From: Sphingomonas flavalba
GTDB lineage: Bacteria > Pseudomonadota > Alphaproteobacteria > Sphingomonadales > Sphingomonadaceae
Length of the DNA: 64,000 bases
Direction: 5' to 3'
NCBI RefSeq assembly: GCF_004796535.1
Contig: NZ_SPHY01000002.1
Location: 299,512-363,511, forward strand
A program made the translations under genes and the position numbers. Positions within the stretch are counted from its first letter, which is position 1, and each line of letters opens with the position of its first letter. The notes beneath the pieces are model-generated. The model searched no databases and was not told the origin of the DNA. It was given only the letters and a program-made list of their open reading frames with translations. Positions 55,399-63,448 of this stretch are shown one piece after another.

Positions 55399-56312
55399 CC
55401 CGCATAACCGTAATAGCTGCCGAAACGCTGGCCGCCGGCCGGCAACGTTACGTCGTTCAGCAGCAGCTTTACGTCGGCGCAGCCGGACAGCAGCGCCACC
55501 GCCTCGCGCAACTCGCCCTCACCGGTCCGGTCGGCCCGCACTACGACCAACGTCTGGCCGACATGCAGGGCAAGGACGGACGCGGGCGACGCCGCCAGCA
55601 CCGGCGGCGAATCGAACAGCACGATCCGCGCCGGGTGGCTGGCGACCAGCCCGTCCAGCACCGCCGCCGTCCGCGCAGAGGCGAGATATTCCGTGTCCTC
55701 GTGGCTGCGCGCCCCGGCCGGCAACACCGACAGGCGGGGAATGTCGGTGCGGACGATCAGCCGCTCGACATCCACTTCCGGGTCGGCGATCGCGTCCATC
55801 AACCCCGCGCCGCCCGCCAGCCCCAGCGTCGACAGGATCGACGGCTTGGCGAAATCGGCGTCGACGATCAGCACCTCGACGTCGCGCTCGCTCGCCATCG
55901 ACAGCGCCAGGTTGAGCGCGCAGAAGCTCTTGCCCTCGCCCGGCTGGGCGGAGGAGATCAGGATCATCCGGTTGCGCGCCGCCCCCGCCGCGTCCAGCAG
56001 CAAATGGCGCTTGGCGATGCGGAATTCTTCGGCGATCGCGCTGACCGGTGCGCCGGGGATGATGAACCCCGCTTCGGCCAACCCGGCGACATCGACGATG
56101 CCGCTCGGCCCGGCCGCCGGCGCCGCTTCCGGCTCCTGGGCCGCGACTGGCACCGCTTCGACCGCCGGCTCCGGCGCCATCACACGCACCGGCGCTGGCT
56201 CTGGCGCAGGCACGGCGTCGCGCGCCGTCCCCGCCGGCAGATACGCCATGAAGTCATACAACGCCGCCGCCCGCTCGATCAGCGACGCGCCCTCGGTCCG
56301 CCGGTCGGTCAT
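55395..56312 (-). CDS. XrtA-associated tyrosine autokinase (CpsD/CapB type)
   Basis: A 305-residue BY-kinase. After a Pro/Ala/Glu-rich N-terminal linker (about 35-75), EEFRIAKRHLLL leads to Walker A AQPGEGKS (122-129), Walker A' VLIVDADFAKP (147-157) and Walker B VLFDSPP. The C-terminus RFGSYYGYAG carries three tyrosines, probably a minimal phosphorylation cluster. It cycles phosphorylation to control chain length with the Wzz-like protein, encoded ten bases upstream. The ATG at 56312 is used; the earlier in-frame opening overlaps the upstream gene. Confidence 0.92.
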   Translation of the reverse strand: MTDRRTEGASLIERAAALYDFMAYLPAGTARDAVPAPEPAPVRVMAPEPAVEAVPVAAQEPEAAPAAGPSGIVDVAGLAEAGFIIPGAPVSAIAEEFRIAKRHLLLDAAGAARNRMILISSAQPGEGKSFCALNLALSMASERDVEVLIVDADFAKPSILSTLGLAGGAGLMDAIADPEVDVERLIVRTDIPRLSVLPAGARSHEDTEYLASARTAAVLDGLVASHPARIVLFDSPPVLAASPASVLALHVGQTLVVVRADRTGEGELREAVALLSGCADVKLLLNDVTLPAGGQRFGSYYGYAG

Positions 56313-56322
56313 CGCCCGGCCT

Positions 56323-57852
56323 TCACGCCACCAGCCCGCGCTGGACGAACTCGACGAGCAGCAGCAGCGCATAGGCCCCGGCCAGCGCCGCGCCGCCGCC
56401 GGCGAACCAGCGCATCCGCCGTGCCGCCTCGCCGCGCCCGGCCTCGGTCTCGACATGGCCGACCGCGCCGATCACCGGCAGGCCGCTGACCGCCTCCAGC
56501 CGCTCGGCCGTAGCAAAGCTCGCGCGCAACTGGTTGAGCAGGAAGGCGGCGCCCGCCCCGCCCGCCAGGCCGACCGCCAGTACCAGCGTCAGCAGCAGCG
56601 GCCGGTTCGGCGCCACCGGCAGATGCGGCAGCGATGGCGGGTCGACGACGCGCACGCGCGTCGCGTCGGTCTCGCTCTCCATCTGGTCGCGCAGGCTGGC
56701 CTGCTCGCGCTCGGCAAGCAGCTTGTCATACTGGTCCTTCAGCACCCCGTAATCGCGCGCCTGGCGCCCGGCCTCGGCCGCCTCGGCCGGGTCGGCATCG
56801 GTCAGCGCGACGTAACGCTGCATGTCGCCGTGGATCTGGGCACGCCGCGTGGCCAGCGCCGCCACCGCGGCCTGCCGCTCGGCCTGCATGGCGCGCAGCG
56901 AAACGAACATCGGATTAGCGGCAGCCCCGCCGCCGACGACCGGCTCCGCCTGCGCGGCGGCGCGGGCGGCGGCCAGCTGGTTGCGCATCGCCACCATGTC
57001 GGGGTGCTGGTCGGTCCACCCCCGCGCCCGTCCGTCGGCAATCTGCGCCTCCAGCGCCGCCAGTCGCGCCCGCGCCGGACCGGCGACGGCACCGGCCCCC
57101 GCAATCGTCGGCGCGGTCGCCGCCATCTGCGCGCCCACTGCACCCAGCGCGCTCTGCGCGGCGGCCAGCTCGGCATCGATCCGGCCCAGCTCGCTGCGCG
57201 CCGCGTCCATCCGCTCGGCAACGCTGCCGGTGCCGGGCAGTGCACCGAGGAACTCGGCCTCGAACGCCAGCTTCCGCGCCTCCGCTGCCTGCAACTGGCG
57301 CGCCCGCTCGGCCAGTTGCGCGTCGAGGAAGGCCAGCGCCTGCCGGCTGTCGGCACGGCCGCCGGCCAGATTCTCCTCGACGAACAGGTCGATCAGCTTC
57401 TGAACGATCGCCCGGGCCAGCCGGGCATTCTCGTCGTCGGATAGGCCGGACGCGGCGGAACTGGCGACGATCTGGAACAGATTGTCCTGCTGGGCGACGA
57501 TGCGGATCGTCCGGCGCAGCGCCTCGATCCGGCTCGCCATGTCGCGGTCGCTCGCCACCGTCAGGTTCAGGTCGGTGCCGCGCACCACCTTCTCCAGGTT
57601 GACGGCGGAGGCCAGCGTCTGGCGGACGCGGTCGATCTCCTTCTGCTGCGCCGCCTCGCTCGCCCCGGTCTGGTCGGGCAGCAGCGCCTGCGTCTGGACG
57701 AACAGCCGCGCCTGGCTTTCGTAGCGGTTGGGAATCAGCGCGACGACCAGCCAACCGGCCAGGCAGATCGCCCAGGCGACGGCCAGCGCCAGCCAGCGGC
57801 GGCGCCAGATGCCGTGGGCGATCAGCCGGATATCGTCGTACAGGGCCTGCAT
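56323..57852 (-). CDS. XrtA-system polysaccharide chain length determinant (Wzz/GumC-like)
   Basis: A 509-residue inner-membrane protein. A first helix at about 19-40 (LALAVAWAICLAGWLVVALI) is followed by a Wzz domain (NRYESQARLFVQTQALLPDQ), a long periplasmic coiled coil (about 170-400), the proline-rich PPSLPHLPVAPNRP and a second helix near 430-450. A third hydrophobic span near 485-505 (GGAALAGAYALLLLVEF) is characteristic of the XrtA version. The kinase domain is encoded by the next gene. ATG 57852, four bases behind the export lipoprotein gene. Confidence 0.93.
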   Translation of the reverse strand: MQALYDDIRLIAHGIWRRRWLALAVAWAICLAGWLVVALIPNRYESQARLFVQTQALLPDQTGASEAAQQKEIDRVRQTLASAVNLEKVVRGTDLNLTVASDRDMASRIEALRRTIRIVAQQDNLFQIVASSAASGLSDDENARLARAIVQKLIDLFVEENLAGGRADSRQALAFLDAQLAERARQLQAAEARKLAFEAEFLGALPGTGSVAERMDAARSELGRIDAELAAAQSALGAVGAQMAATAPTIAGAGAVAGPARARLAALEAQIADGRARGWTDQHPDMVAMRNQLAAARAAAQAEPVVGGGAAANPMFVSLRAMQAERQAAVAALATRRAQIHGDMQRYVALTDADPAEAAEAGRQARDYGVLKDQYDKLLAEREQASLRDQMESETDATRVRVVDPPSLPHLPVAPNRPLLLTLVLAVGLAGGAGAAFLLNQLRASFATAERLEAVSGLPVIGAVGHVETEAGRGEAARRMRWFAGGGAALAGAYALLLLVEFVQRGLVA

Positions 57853-57856
57853 CGGC

Positions 57857-58504
57857 TCAGAACATGCTTTCCGGGATGATGATGACGTCACCCGGCTCCA
57901 GGCTGACATTGGCCTTGATGTCGCCGCGCTTCAGCAGGCTGGCGATGCGGACCGGATATTCCTTCTGCCGCCCCGTCGCCCGGTCGTAGCGGACCAGCCG
58001 GGCGCGGTTGCCCGCAGCGTATTCGGACAGGCCGCCGACCGCGATCATCGCGTCGAGCAAGGTCATGTTGGCGCGGTAGGGGATCGACGCCGGCTTCTCG
58101 GTCGCGCCGACGATCCGCACCTGCTGCGAAAACGTGCCGGAAAAATTCTCGACGATCACCGACACGCGCGGCTCGTTGACGTAGCGGGACAGCGCCTTGG
58201 CGATGTCGTCGGCCAGCAGCTTCGGCGTCTTGCCGACCGCCGGCATGTCCTCGATCAGCGGCGTGGTGATGCGGCCGTCCGGACGCACCTGCACCTTGCC
58301 GCCCAGTTCCGGGTTGCGCCACACGAACACCGTCAGCGTGTCGAGCGGCCCGATCACGTAATTTTCGGACGGCTTGTCGTCCAGCGAGACGAACGACGCC
58401 TGCGGCAATTGCGGGCCGCCCGCCGCCGTCGCGGCGCATCCGCCGAGCAGCAGCGCCGCCGCCCCGACGCCCGCCAGCGCCACCAAAGCCCTGTGATCGC
58501 GCAT
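57857..58504 (-). CDS. XrtA-associated polysaccharide export lipoprotein (Wza-like)
   Basis: A 215-residue outer-membrane lipoprotein. The lipobox LLLGGC places the lipidated Cys at 23. A polysaccharide-export domain (YVIGPLDTLTVFVWRNPEL; VRPDGRITTPLIEDMPAVGKTP) occupies about 50-130, and an SLBB domain (VRIVGATEKPASIPYRANMTLLDAMIAVGGLSEYA) follows. The C-terminus DVIIIPESMF is typical of the subfamily. It is the first gene of the ten-gene minus-strand xrtA operon. Confidence 0.94.
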   Translation of the reverse strand: MRDHRALVALAGVGAAALLLGGCAATAAGGPQLPQASFVSLDDKPSENYVIGPLDTLTVFVWRNPELGGKVQVRPDGRITTPLIEDMPAVGKTPKLLADDIAKALSRYVNEPRVSVIVENFSGTFSQQVRIVGATEKPASIPYRANMTLLDAMIAVGGLSEYAAGNRARLVRYDRATGRQKEYPVRIASLLKRGDIKANVSLEPGDVIIIPESMF

Positions 58505-58611
58505 CGTTTCGTCGCCCTTCCGCAATGCCTTGACGAAGCCGGATTCAAGGCCGGGCTATGCGCGTTAAGAATGAAGATAGCGTTAGGCGTGCTCCACGCC
58601 CCACCCCGCTT

Positions 58612-58650
58612 CCGTCAGTGCGAGCCGCAAAGCGGCGCGGCAATCCACCC
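58612..58650. repeat. REP-like element, copy 2
   Basis: CCGTCA-GTGCGAGCCGCAAAGC..GGCAATCCACCC, matching the element at 46241-46279 except near the left end. It lies in the 184-bp gap between the export lipoprotein gene start and the decarboxylase gene stop. The rest of this gap shows only an AT-richer stretch near 58560-58590, which could hold the promoter of the xrtA operon. Confidence 0.8.
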
Positions 58651-58688
58651 TCAGCCGCCCTCGCCGCCGCTATCCCGGCGTCCCCGCC

Positions 58689-59918
58689 TTACCCGACCAG
58701 CATCTCCGCCGCCGCCGGATGGCCAAGGAACGCCGCCGGGCTGGCGCTCGCGCCATAGGCCCCGGCCAGGAACAGCGCGATCAGGTCGCCCACCGCCGCG
58801 CGCGGCAGGCCGACTTGGTCGCCCAGCCGGTCGAGCGGCGTGCACAGGCAGCCGACGACGCTGACCGTCTCCACCGGCCCACCGGCGCCGCTGGCCAGCG
58901 CGATCGGGTAGTTGCGGCGAACGACGGTGCCGAAATTGCCGCTCGCCGCCAGTTGGTGGTGCAGACCGCCGTCGGTGACCAGAAACGTCTCGCCATGGCT
59001 GGTCTTCCGGTCGACGATCCGGGTCAGGTAGACCCCGGCCTCGGCGACCAGCCAGCGCCCCAGTTCGACCGCAAAGGCACTGTCCGCCAGCACCGCCGGC
59101 CGCGCCGCCAGCGTCTCGGCCAGCGCGCCGCCGACTGCCTCGATGTCCAGCGCCACTTCCCCGGCGAAATAGGGCACGCCGAACCCACCACCGAGATTGA
59201 CCAGCGGCGGCGGGGCCCCCGCCGCCTCGGCCAAGTCCCCGGCCAGCGCCACCGTCGCCGCCTGCGCCTCGGCGATCGCCCCGGCATCCAGCGCTTGCGA
59301 CCCCGCAAAGACATGGAAACCGCGCCACTCCGCCCCGGCCGCGATCAGCCGGCGGACCAGCGCCGGCACCCGCGCCGCGTCGACGCCGAACGGCTTGGCG
59401 CCGCCACCCATCCGCATTCCCGATCCGCGCAGGTCGAAATCCGGGTTGACCCGCACCGCCAGCCGTGGCGTCCGCCCGGCCCGCCCGGCAATCGCCAGCG
59501 CCCGCTCCGCTTCGCCTTCCGATTCCAGGTTGATCGTCACTCCGGCGTCGATCGCCGCCGCGATCTCGCGGTCGCGCTTGCCCGGCCCGGCGAAGGACAC
59601 CGCCGTGCCACCCGCCCCCCCACGCGCCGCCAACGCCAGCCGCATCTCGCCTTCCGATGCCACGTCGAGCCCGTCGGTCAGCCCGGCGAGCGCGGCGACC
59701 AGCGGCGCGAACGGGTTGGCCTTGACCGCGTAATGCACCCCGACCCCGGCCGGCAGCGCCGCGCGCAACCGCGCCACCCGCGCCCGGACCACGTTCAGGT
59801 CGTAAACGAACAGCGGCGTGTCGCCGACCCGCGCCGCCAGCGCCTCCGCCGTGTCGCCACCGATCACCAGCACCCCCTCGCCCGCGAATTCCGGCGGAAT
59901 CGGTCCCATCGGCTTCAT
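58689..59918 (-). CDS. PLP-dependent decarboxylase, XrtA-associated
   Basis: A 409-residue fold-III PLP enzyme related to diaminopimelate and ornithine decarboxylases. Lys66 in HYAVKANP binds PLP; GFHVFAGSQALD and NLGGGFGVPYF bind the phosphate; GCLCTPLDRLGDQ supplies the catalytic Cys of the second subunit. It belongs to the exosortase-A-linked group (TIGR03099). The ATG at 59918 overlaps the acyl-CoA ligase stop by four bases. It may decarboxylate a carrier-bound or free amino acid; the pathway is not established. Confidence 0.93.
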   Translation of the reverse strand: MKPMGPIPPEFAGEGVLVIGGDTAEALAARVGDTPLFVYDLNVVRARVARLRAALPAGVGVHYAVKANPFAPLVAALAGLTDGLDVASEGEMRLALAARGGAGGTAVSFAGPGKRDREIAAAIDAGVTINLESEGEAERALAIAGRAGRTPRLAVRVNPDFDLRGSGMRMGGGAKPFGVDAARVPALVRRLIAAGAEWRGFHVFAGSQALDAGAIAEAQAATVALAGDLAEAAGAPPPLVNLGGGFGVPYFAGEVALDIEAVGGALAETLAARPAVLADSAFAVELGRWLVAEAGVYLTRIVDRKTSHGETFLVTDGGLHHQLAASGNFGTVVRRNYPIALASGAGGPVETVSVVGCLCTPLDRLGDQVGLPRAAVGDLIALFLAGAYGASASPAAFLGHPAAAEMLVG

Positions 59919-61417
59919 GCGCCCAGCTCCCGTTTCAACCCGGCGCGGTCGATCTTGCCGTTGGCGTTGCGCGGCAGCGCTGTCCGCCACACCACCTCGC
60001 GCGGCTGCATGAACGCCGGCAACTCCCGCTTCAGATAGGCGCGCAGCGCTTCCTCCTTCGTCCCGTCGCCGCGCGCGACGAGCAGCGCCGCCTGTCCCAG
60101 TCGCTCGTCGGCAACGCCGACAGCCACCGCCTCCGCCGTCGCGCCGCTGGCTACCGCAGCCTCCTCTATCTCGTTTGGGCTTATACGGTTACCGGAAGAT
60201 TTTATCATTTCATCGTAACGTCCAACGAAGCGGATCAGCCCGCCCGCATCCCGCACCGCCGTGTCGCCGGACCACACCGCCGTCCCGCCGTGGCGGGATG
60301 CCGCCGGCGCCGGGCGAAACCGCTCCGCCGTCCGCGCCGCGTCCCGCCAATAGCCCTGGGCGACCAGCGGCCCGGCGTGGACCAGTTCGCCTGCCTCCCC
60401 GGCTCCGGCCACGGTCCCGTCCGGCCGCACGATCAACACTTCGGCAAACGGTATCGCCGTGCCGATCGACTCGGGGTGCGCGTCGATCAGCGCCGGGTCG
60501 AGGAAGGTCGACCGGAACGCCTCGGTCAGCCCGTACATCGCATAGAGGGCAGCGGCCGGAAATTTCGCCCGCAGTGCCCGAACCAGCGGCACTCCCAGCG
60601 CGCCGCCGGAATTGGTCAGCCGCTTCAGCTTCGCCGCCACCTCCGCCGGCCATTCGGCCTCGGCCAGCTGCACCCACAGCGGCGGCACCCCGGCCAGGGT
60701 GGTGACCTCATGCCGCCCGACCGCGCGCACCACGTCCTTCGCGGTCAGGTAGTCGAGCGGGATCGCGCAGCCCCCCGCCCGCCAGGTCGACAGCAGCTGG
60801 TTCTGCCCATAGTCGAAGCTCAGCGGCAGCACGCACAGCACCCGATCGTCCACCCCCAGCCGCAGGTAATGCGCGACGGAGGCCGCGCCCAGCCAAAGGT
60901 TGGCGTGGCTCAGCATCACCCCCTTCGGCCGCCCGGTCGACCCGGACGTGTAGAGGATCGCGGCCAGCGAAGCCGGATCCGCGTCGGACGGCGGCAGCGC
61001 GTCCTCGGGCAGTACAATCTCCGCGTCGATCGCCAGCGCGCAGCCCGCCGGCCGGTCGCCCGGCGCCAGCGTCTCCGCCCGCCCGGCGCCGGTCACCAGC
61101 AGCGTCGCGCCGCTGTCGGCCAGGATATGCGCCACCTGCGCCCGTTTCAGCAGCGGGTTGACCGGCACATGGATCGCCCCGGCGCGCGGCACCGCCAGCG
61201 GCAGCAGGCAGGCGTCGATCGTCTTGGGCAGCCAGCTCGCCACCCGGTCGCCCGCGCCTACCCCTTGCGCCCGCAACCACGCCGCCAGCCGCCCGACCCG
61301 GTCCTCCAGCGCCGCGTAATCCAGCGCCTCGGCCCGGCCGATCAACGCCGGCGCGCCGCGCGCACCACCGGCGAGAATGTGGTCGATCGGCCGGGGGGTG
61401 GGGTCCAGGGCTTGCAC
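59915..61417 (-). CDS. Acyl-CoA ligase (AMP-forming), XrtA-associated
   Basis: A 500-residue adenylate-forming enzyme of the TIGR03098 group. The P-loop ILYTSGSTGRPKG lies near 155, AMYGLTEAFRSTFLDP in the middle, the hinge GRYDEMIKSSGNRISPNEIEE near 418, and the catalytic Lys in NGKIDRAGL near the end. It probably activates an amino or fatty acid and loads it on the nearby acyl carrier protein. The start is GTG 61417, with AGAGGAA upstream. Odd feature: about 60181-60220 is strikingly AT-rich, with rare codons, exactly in the hinge motif. Confidence 0.92.
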   Translation of the reverse strand: MQALDPTPRPIDHILAGGARGAPALIGRAEALDYAALEDRVGRLAAWLRAQGVGAGDRVASWLPKTIDACLLPLAVPRAGAIHVPVNPLLKRAQVAHILADSGATLLVTGAGRAETLAPGDRPAGCALAIDAEIVLPEDALPPSDADPASLAAILYTSGSTGRPKGVMLSHANLWLGAASVAHYLRLGVDDRVLCVLPLSFDYGQNQLLSTWRAGGCAIPLDYLTAKDVVRAVGRHEVTTLAGVPPLWVQLAEAEWPAEVAAKLKRLTNSGGALGVPLVRALRAKFPAAALYAMYGLTEAFRSTFLDPALIDAHPESIGTAIPFAEVLIVRPDGTVAGAGEAGELVHAGPLVAQGYWRDAARTAERFRPAPAASRHGGTAVWSGDTAVRDAGGLIRFVGRYDEMIKSSGNRISPNEIEEAAVASGATAEAVAVGVADERLGQAALLVARGDGTKEEALRAYLKRELPAFMQPREVVWRTALPRNANGKIDRAGLKRELGA

Positions 61418-61472
61418 CCGCTCGAATTCCTCTGCTTATGGTCGCGGTGGGGCGGAAGGGAGCGATAGCGCC

Positions 61473-62504
61473 TTGTGGGTCAAGGGGGAATATTTCGACG
61501 ATCTCGACGCGGTCGCCGCCACGGCCCGCGCCACGCTCGATCGCCCGGCCCAGCCCAGCCCGTTCGACCGCCTCGAATGGTTCCGCCGCACCTGGGCCTG
61601 CTGCCCGCCCGGCGCCGCACCGCTCGTTGTCCGTACCCGTACCGAGGGCGCCGACGCCTGGCTGTTCCTCGCCCGGCAGGCCCGCGGCCGGCTGGTCGCC
61701 CTGGCCAGTTGGTACACCCTCGCCTTCGCCCCGGTCTATTCCGGCGCGCCCGACGCCGCGCTGAAACGGCGGCTGCTGCGCGCCGTCGCCCGGCGGCTGC
61801 GCGTCGCCAGCCTCGGCATCGCCCGCATCACCCTCTCGCCGGTCCCGGCCGACGAAGCGGCGCTGCTCGCCGCCGCCTTCCGCCGCGCCGGCTGGCTGGC
61901 GGTGTCGACTCCGGCGACGGTCAACTGGCGGCTGCCGGTCGCCGGCCGGGTATTCGCCGAATATTGGGCGGCCCGCCCCGGCGCCCTGCGCGCCACGGTG
62001 GAGCGCAAGCAGGGCCGCGTCGCGATCCGCATCCTCGACCATTTCGATGCCGACACCTGGGCCGCCTACGAGCAGGTCTACGCCGCCAGTTGGAAACCGG
62101 CTGAGGGCGCCCCCGCCTTCCTGCGCGGCTTCGCGGAAGACGAAGGCGCCGCCGGCACCCTCCGCCTCGGCCTGGCGGAGATCGACGGCCGCCCGGTCGC
62201 CGCCCAGCTATGGACGGTGGAGAACGGCACCGCCGTCATCCACAAGCTCGCTCATGTCGAGGAAGCGGTGGAACACTCGCCCGGTACCCTGCTCAGCGCC
62301 GCGCTGTTCGCCCATGCGATCGACGCAGACGGCGTCCAGACCGTCGATTTCGGCACCGGCGACGACGGCTACAAGGCCGACTGGATGGAAGAACGCCATC
62401 TGCTTTACCGGATAGAGCTGTTCAACCTGCGCCGTCCCTCGGCATGGCCCGGCGCCGCCCGCGCCCGCCTGTCCGCTCTTGTCCGTCGCCCTCGCGTCGA
62501 TTAA
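61473..62504 (+). CDS. GNAT/FemAB-like acyltransferase, XrtA-associated
   Basis: A 343-residue GNAT-fold protein (acetyltransferase-6 type). FDRLEWFRRTWACCPP near 30-45, VERKQGRVAIRILDHFDADTWAAYEQVYAASWKP in the centre and FGTGDDGYKADWMEERHLLYRIELFN toward the end are the family marks. No ATG fits; TTG 61473 is chosen because GGAAGGGAG precedes it and the conserved sequence begins there. An ATG at 61377 would overlap the divergent ligase gene. First gene of the plus-strand GNAT-ACP-hydrolase operon; it may transfer the ACP-bound group. Confidence 0.83.
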   Translation: MWVKGEYFDDLDAVAATARATLDRPAQPSPFDRLEWFRRTWACCPPGAAPLVVRTRTEGADAWLFLARQARGRLVALASWYTLAFAPVYSGAPDAALKRRLLRAVARRLRVASLGIARITLSPVPADEAALLAAAFRRAGWLAVSTPATVNWRLPVAGRVFAEYWAARPGALRATVERKQGRVAIRILDHFDADTWAAYEQVYAASWKPAEGAPAFLRGFAEDEGAAGTLRLGLAEIDGRPVAAQLWTVENGTAVIHKLAHVEEAVEHSPGTLLSAALFAHAIDADGVQTVDFGTGDDGYKADWMEERHLLYRIELFNLRRPSAWPGAARARLSALVRRPRVD

Positions 62505-62534
62505 CCGGCGCTGCCGGCTAACGGGAGAAGAGCA

Positions 62535-62804
62535 TTGAGCGAAGGTCTGGACACGGTGGCGGCAACGGTACGCGCCGTCCTGCGCGACGTGCTGGCGCTC
62601 ACCGATGTCCGCGCCGCCGCGCTTACTGACGATACCCCACTGTTCGGCGCGATGCCGGAACTGGATTCAATGGCTGTCGCCGGCCTGTTGACCGAGATCG
62701 AGGACCGGGTCGGCATCGTCATCGAGGATGACGAGGTCGACGGCGAAATGCTCGAAAGCTTTGGCAGCCTCGTCCGCTTCGTCGGCGCCAAAGCCCTGCG
62801 CTGA
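62535..62804 (+). CDS. Acyl carrier protein, XrtA-associated
   Basis: An 89-residue acidic four-helix carrier protein. PELDSMAVAGLL gives the phosphopantetheine attachment site at Ser45; DDTPLFGAM precedes it and GIVIEDDEVDGEML follows, as in other ACPs. The start is TTG 62535, with GGGAGAAG six bases before it. The stop overlaps the next ATG (TGATG). It is likely charged by the acyl-CoA ligase encoded 1.1 kb upstream on the other strand. Confidence 0.92.
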   Translation: MSEGLDTVAATVRAVLRDVLALTDVRAAALTDDTPLFGAMPELDSMAVAGLLTEIEDRVGIVIEDDEVDGEMLESFGSLVRFVGAKALR

Positions 62805-63448
62805 TGGTCGCGGCGGCGCCCAGCGCTTGCGATTTCACCATCGGTGCCAAACTCCCCGTACAACTAATCGTTATCCCACCGCTTTTCTTCGAAGCAAACC
62901 GCAGCCGCCGGCTGATCGTCACCATCCTCCGCCATCTTGCCGACCGCGGCATCGGCGGCCGGCTGGTCGACTTGCCCGGCACTGGCGAAAGCCTCGTCGA
63001 CCTGGCCGCGGTCCAACTGGCCGACTGGCGGGCGGCGGTCTCCGCAGCCGCAAGTGAAATGCCCGTGCCCCCGCTCACCATCGCCTTTCGCGGCGGTGCG
63101 CTGGTCGACGACGTTATCGGCGGCGCCCCCCGCTGGCGCCTGTCGCCGGTCGACGGCGCCGCCGTGGTCCGCGCCCTGCGCCGGGCGAGCAGCCTTGGCG
63201 GCAACCGCCCGCCGCGCCTCGCCGGTTATCCGCTCGGCGCCGCCCTGCTCGCCGATCTCGCCGCCGCCACGCTCCCGGCGGGCGGACGGGTGCGGACGGT
63301 GCGGCTCGCCGACGATCCCGCCACCGCCGACCGCCACCTGCCGGGCACCCCGCTCTGGCACCGCGCCGAACCGGGGGAGGATGTCGCCCTCGCCGCATTG
63401 CTGGCGGACGACATCCACGATTGGACAGTCGCTTGCGCCGCGCTCTGA
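62804..63448 (+). CDS. Hydrolase 2, XrtA-associated (alpha/beta hydrolase-like)
   Basis: A 214-residue protein of the TIGR03101 type: PPLFFEANRSRRLIVTILRHLADRGI, LVDLPGTGESL, and a nucleophile elbow region LTIAFRGGALVDD in which the usual Ser is absent. It is shorter than typical members (about 250-280 residues). Translationally coupled to the ACP gene by TGATG, and it overlaps the next gene by 28 bases. Its role in the XrtA system is unknown; the lost nucleophile raises doubt about hydrolysis. Confidence 0.85.
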   Translation: MVAAAPSACDFTIGAKLPVQLIVIPPLFFEANRSRRLIVTILRHLADRGIGGRLVDLPGTGESLVDLAAVQLADWRAAVSAAASEMPVPPLTIAFRGGALVDDVIGGAPRWRLSPVDGAAVVRALRRASSLGGNRPPRLAGYPLGAALLADLAAATLPAGGRVRTVRLADDPATADRHLPGTPLWHRAEPGEDVALAALLADDIHDWTVACAAL

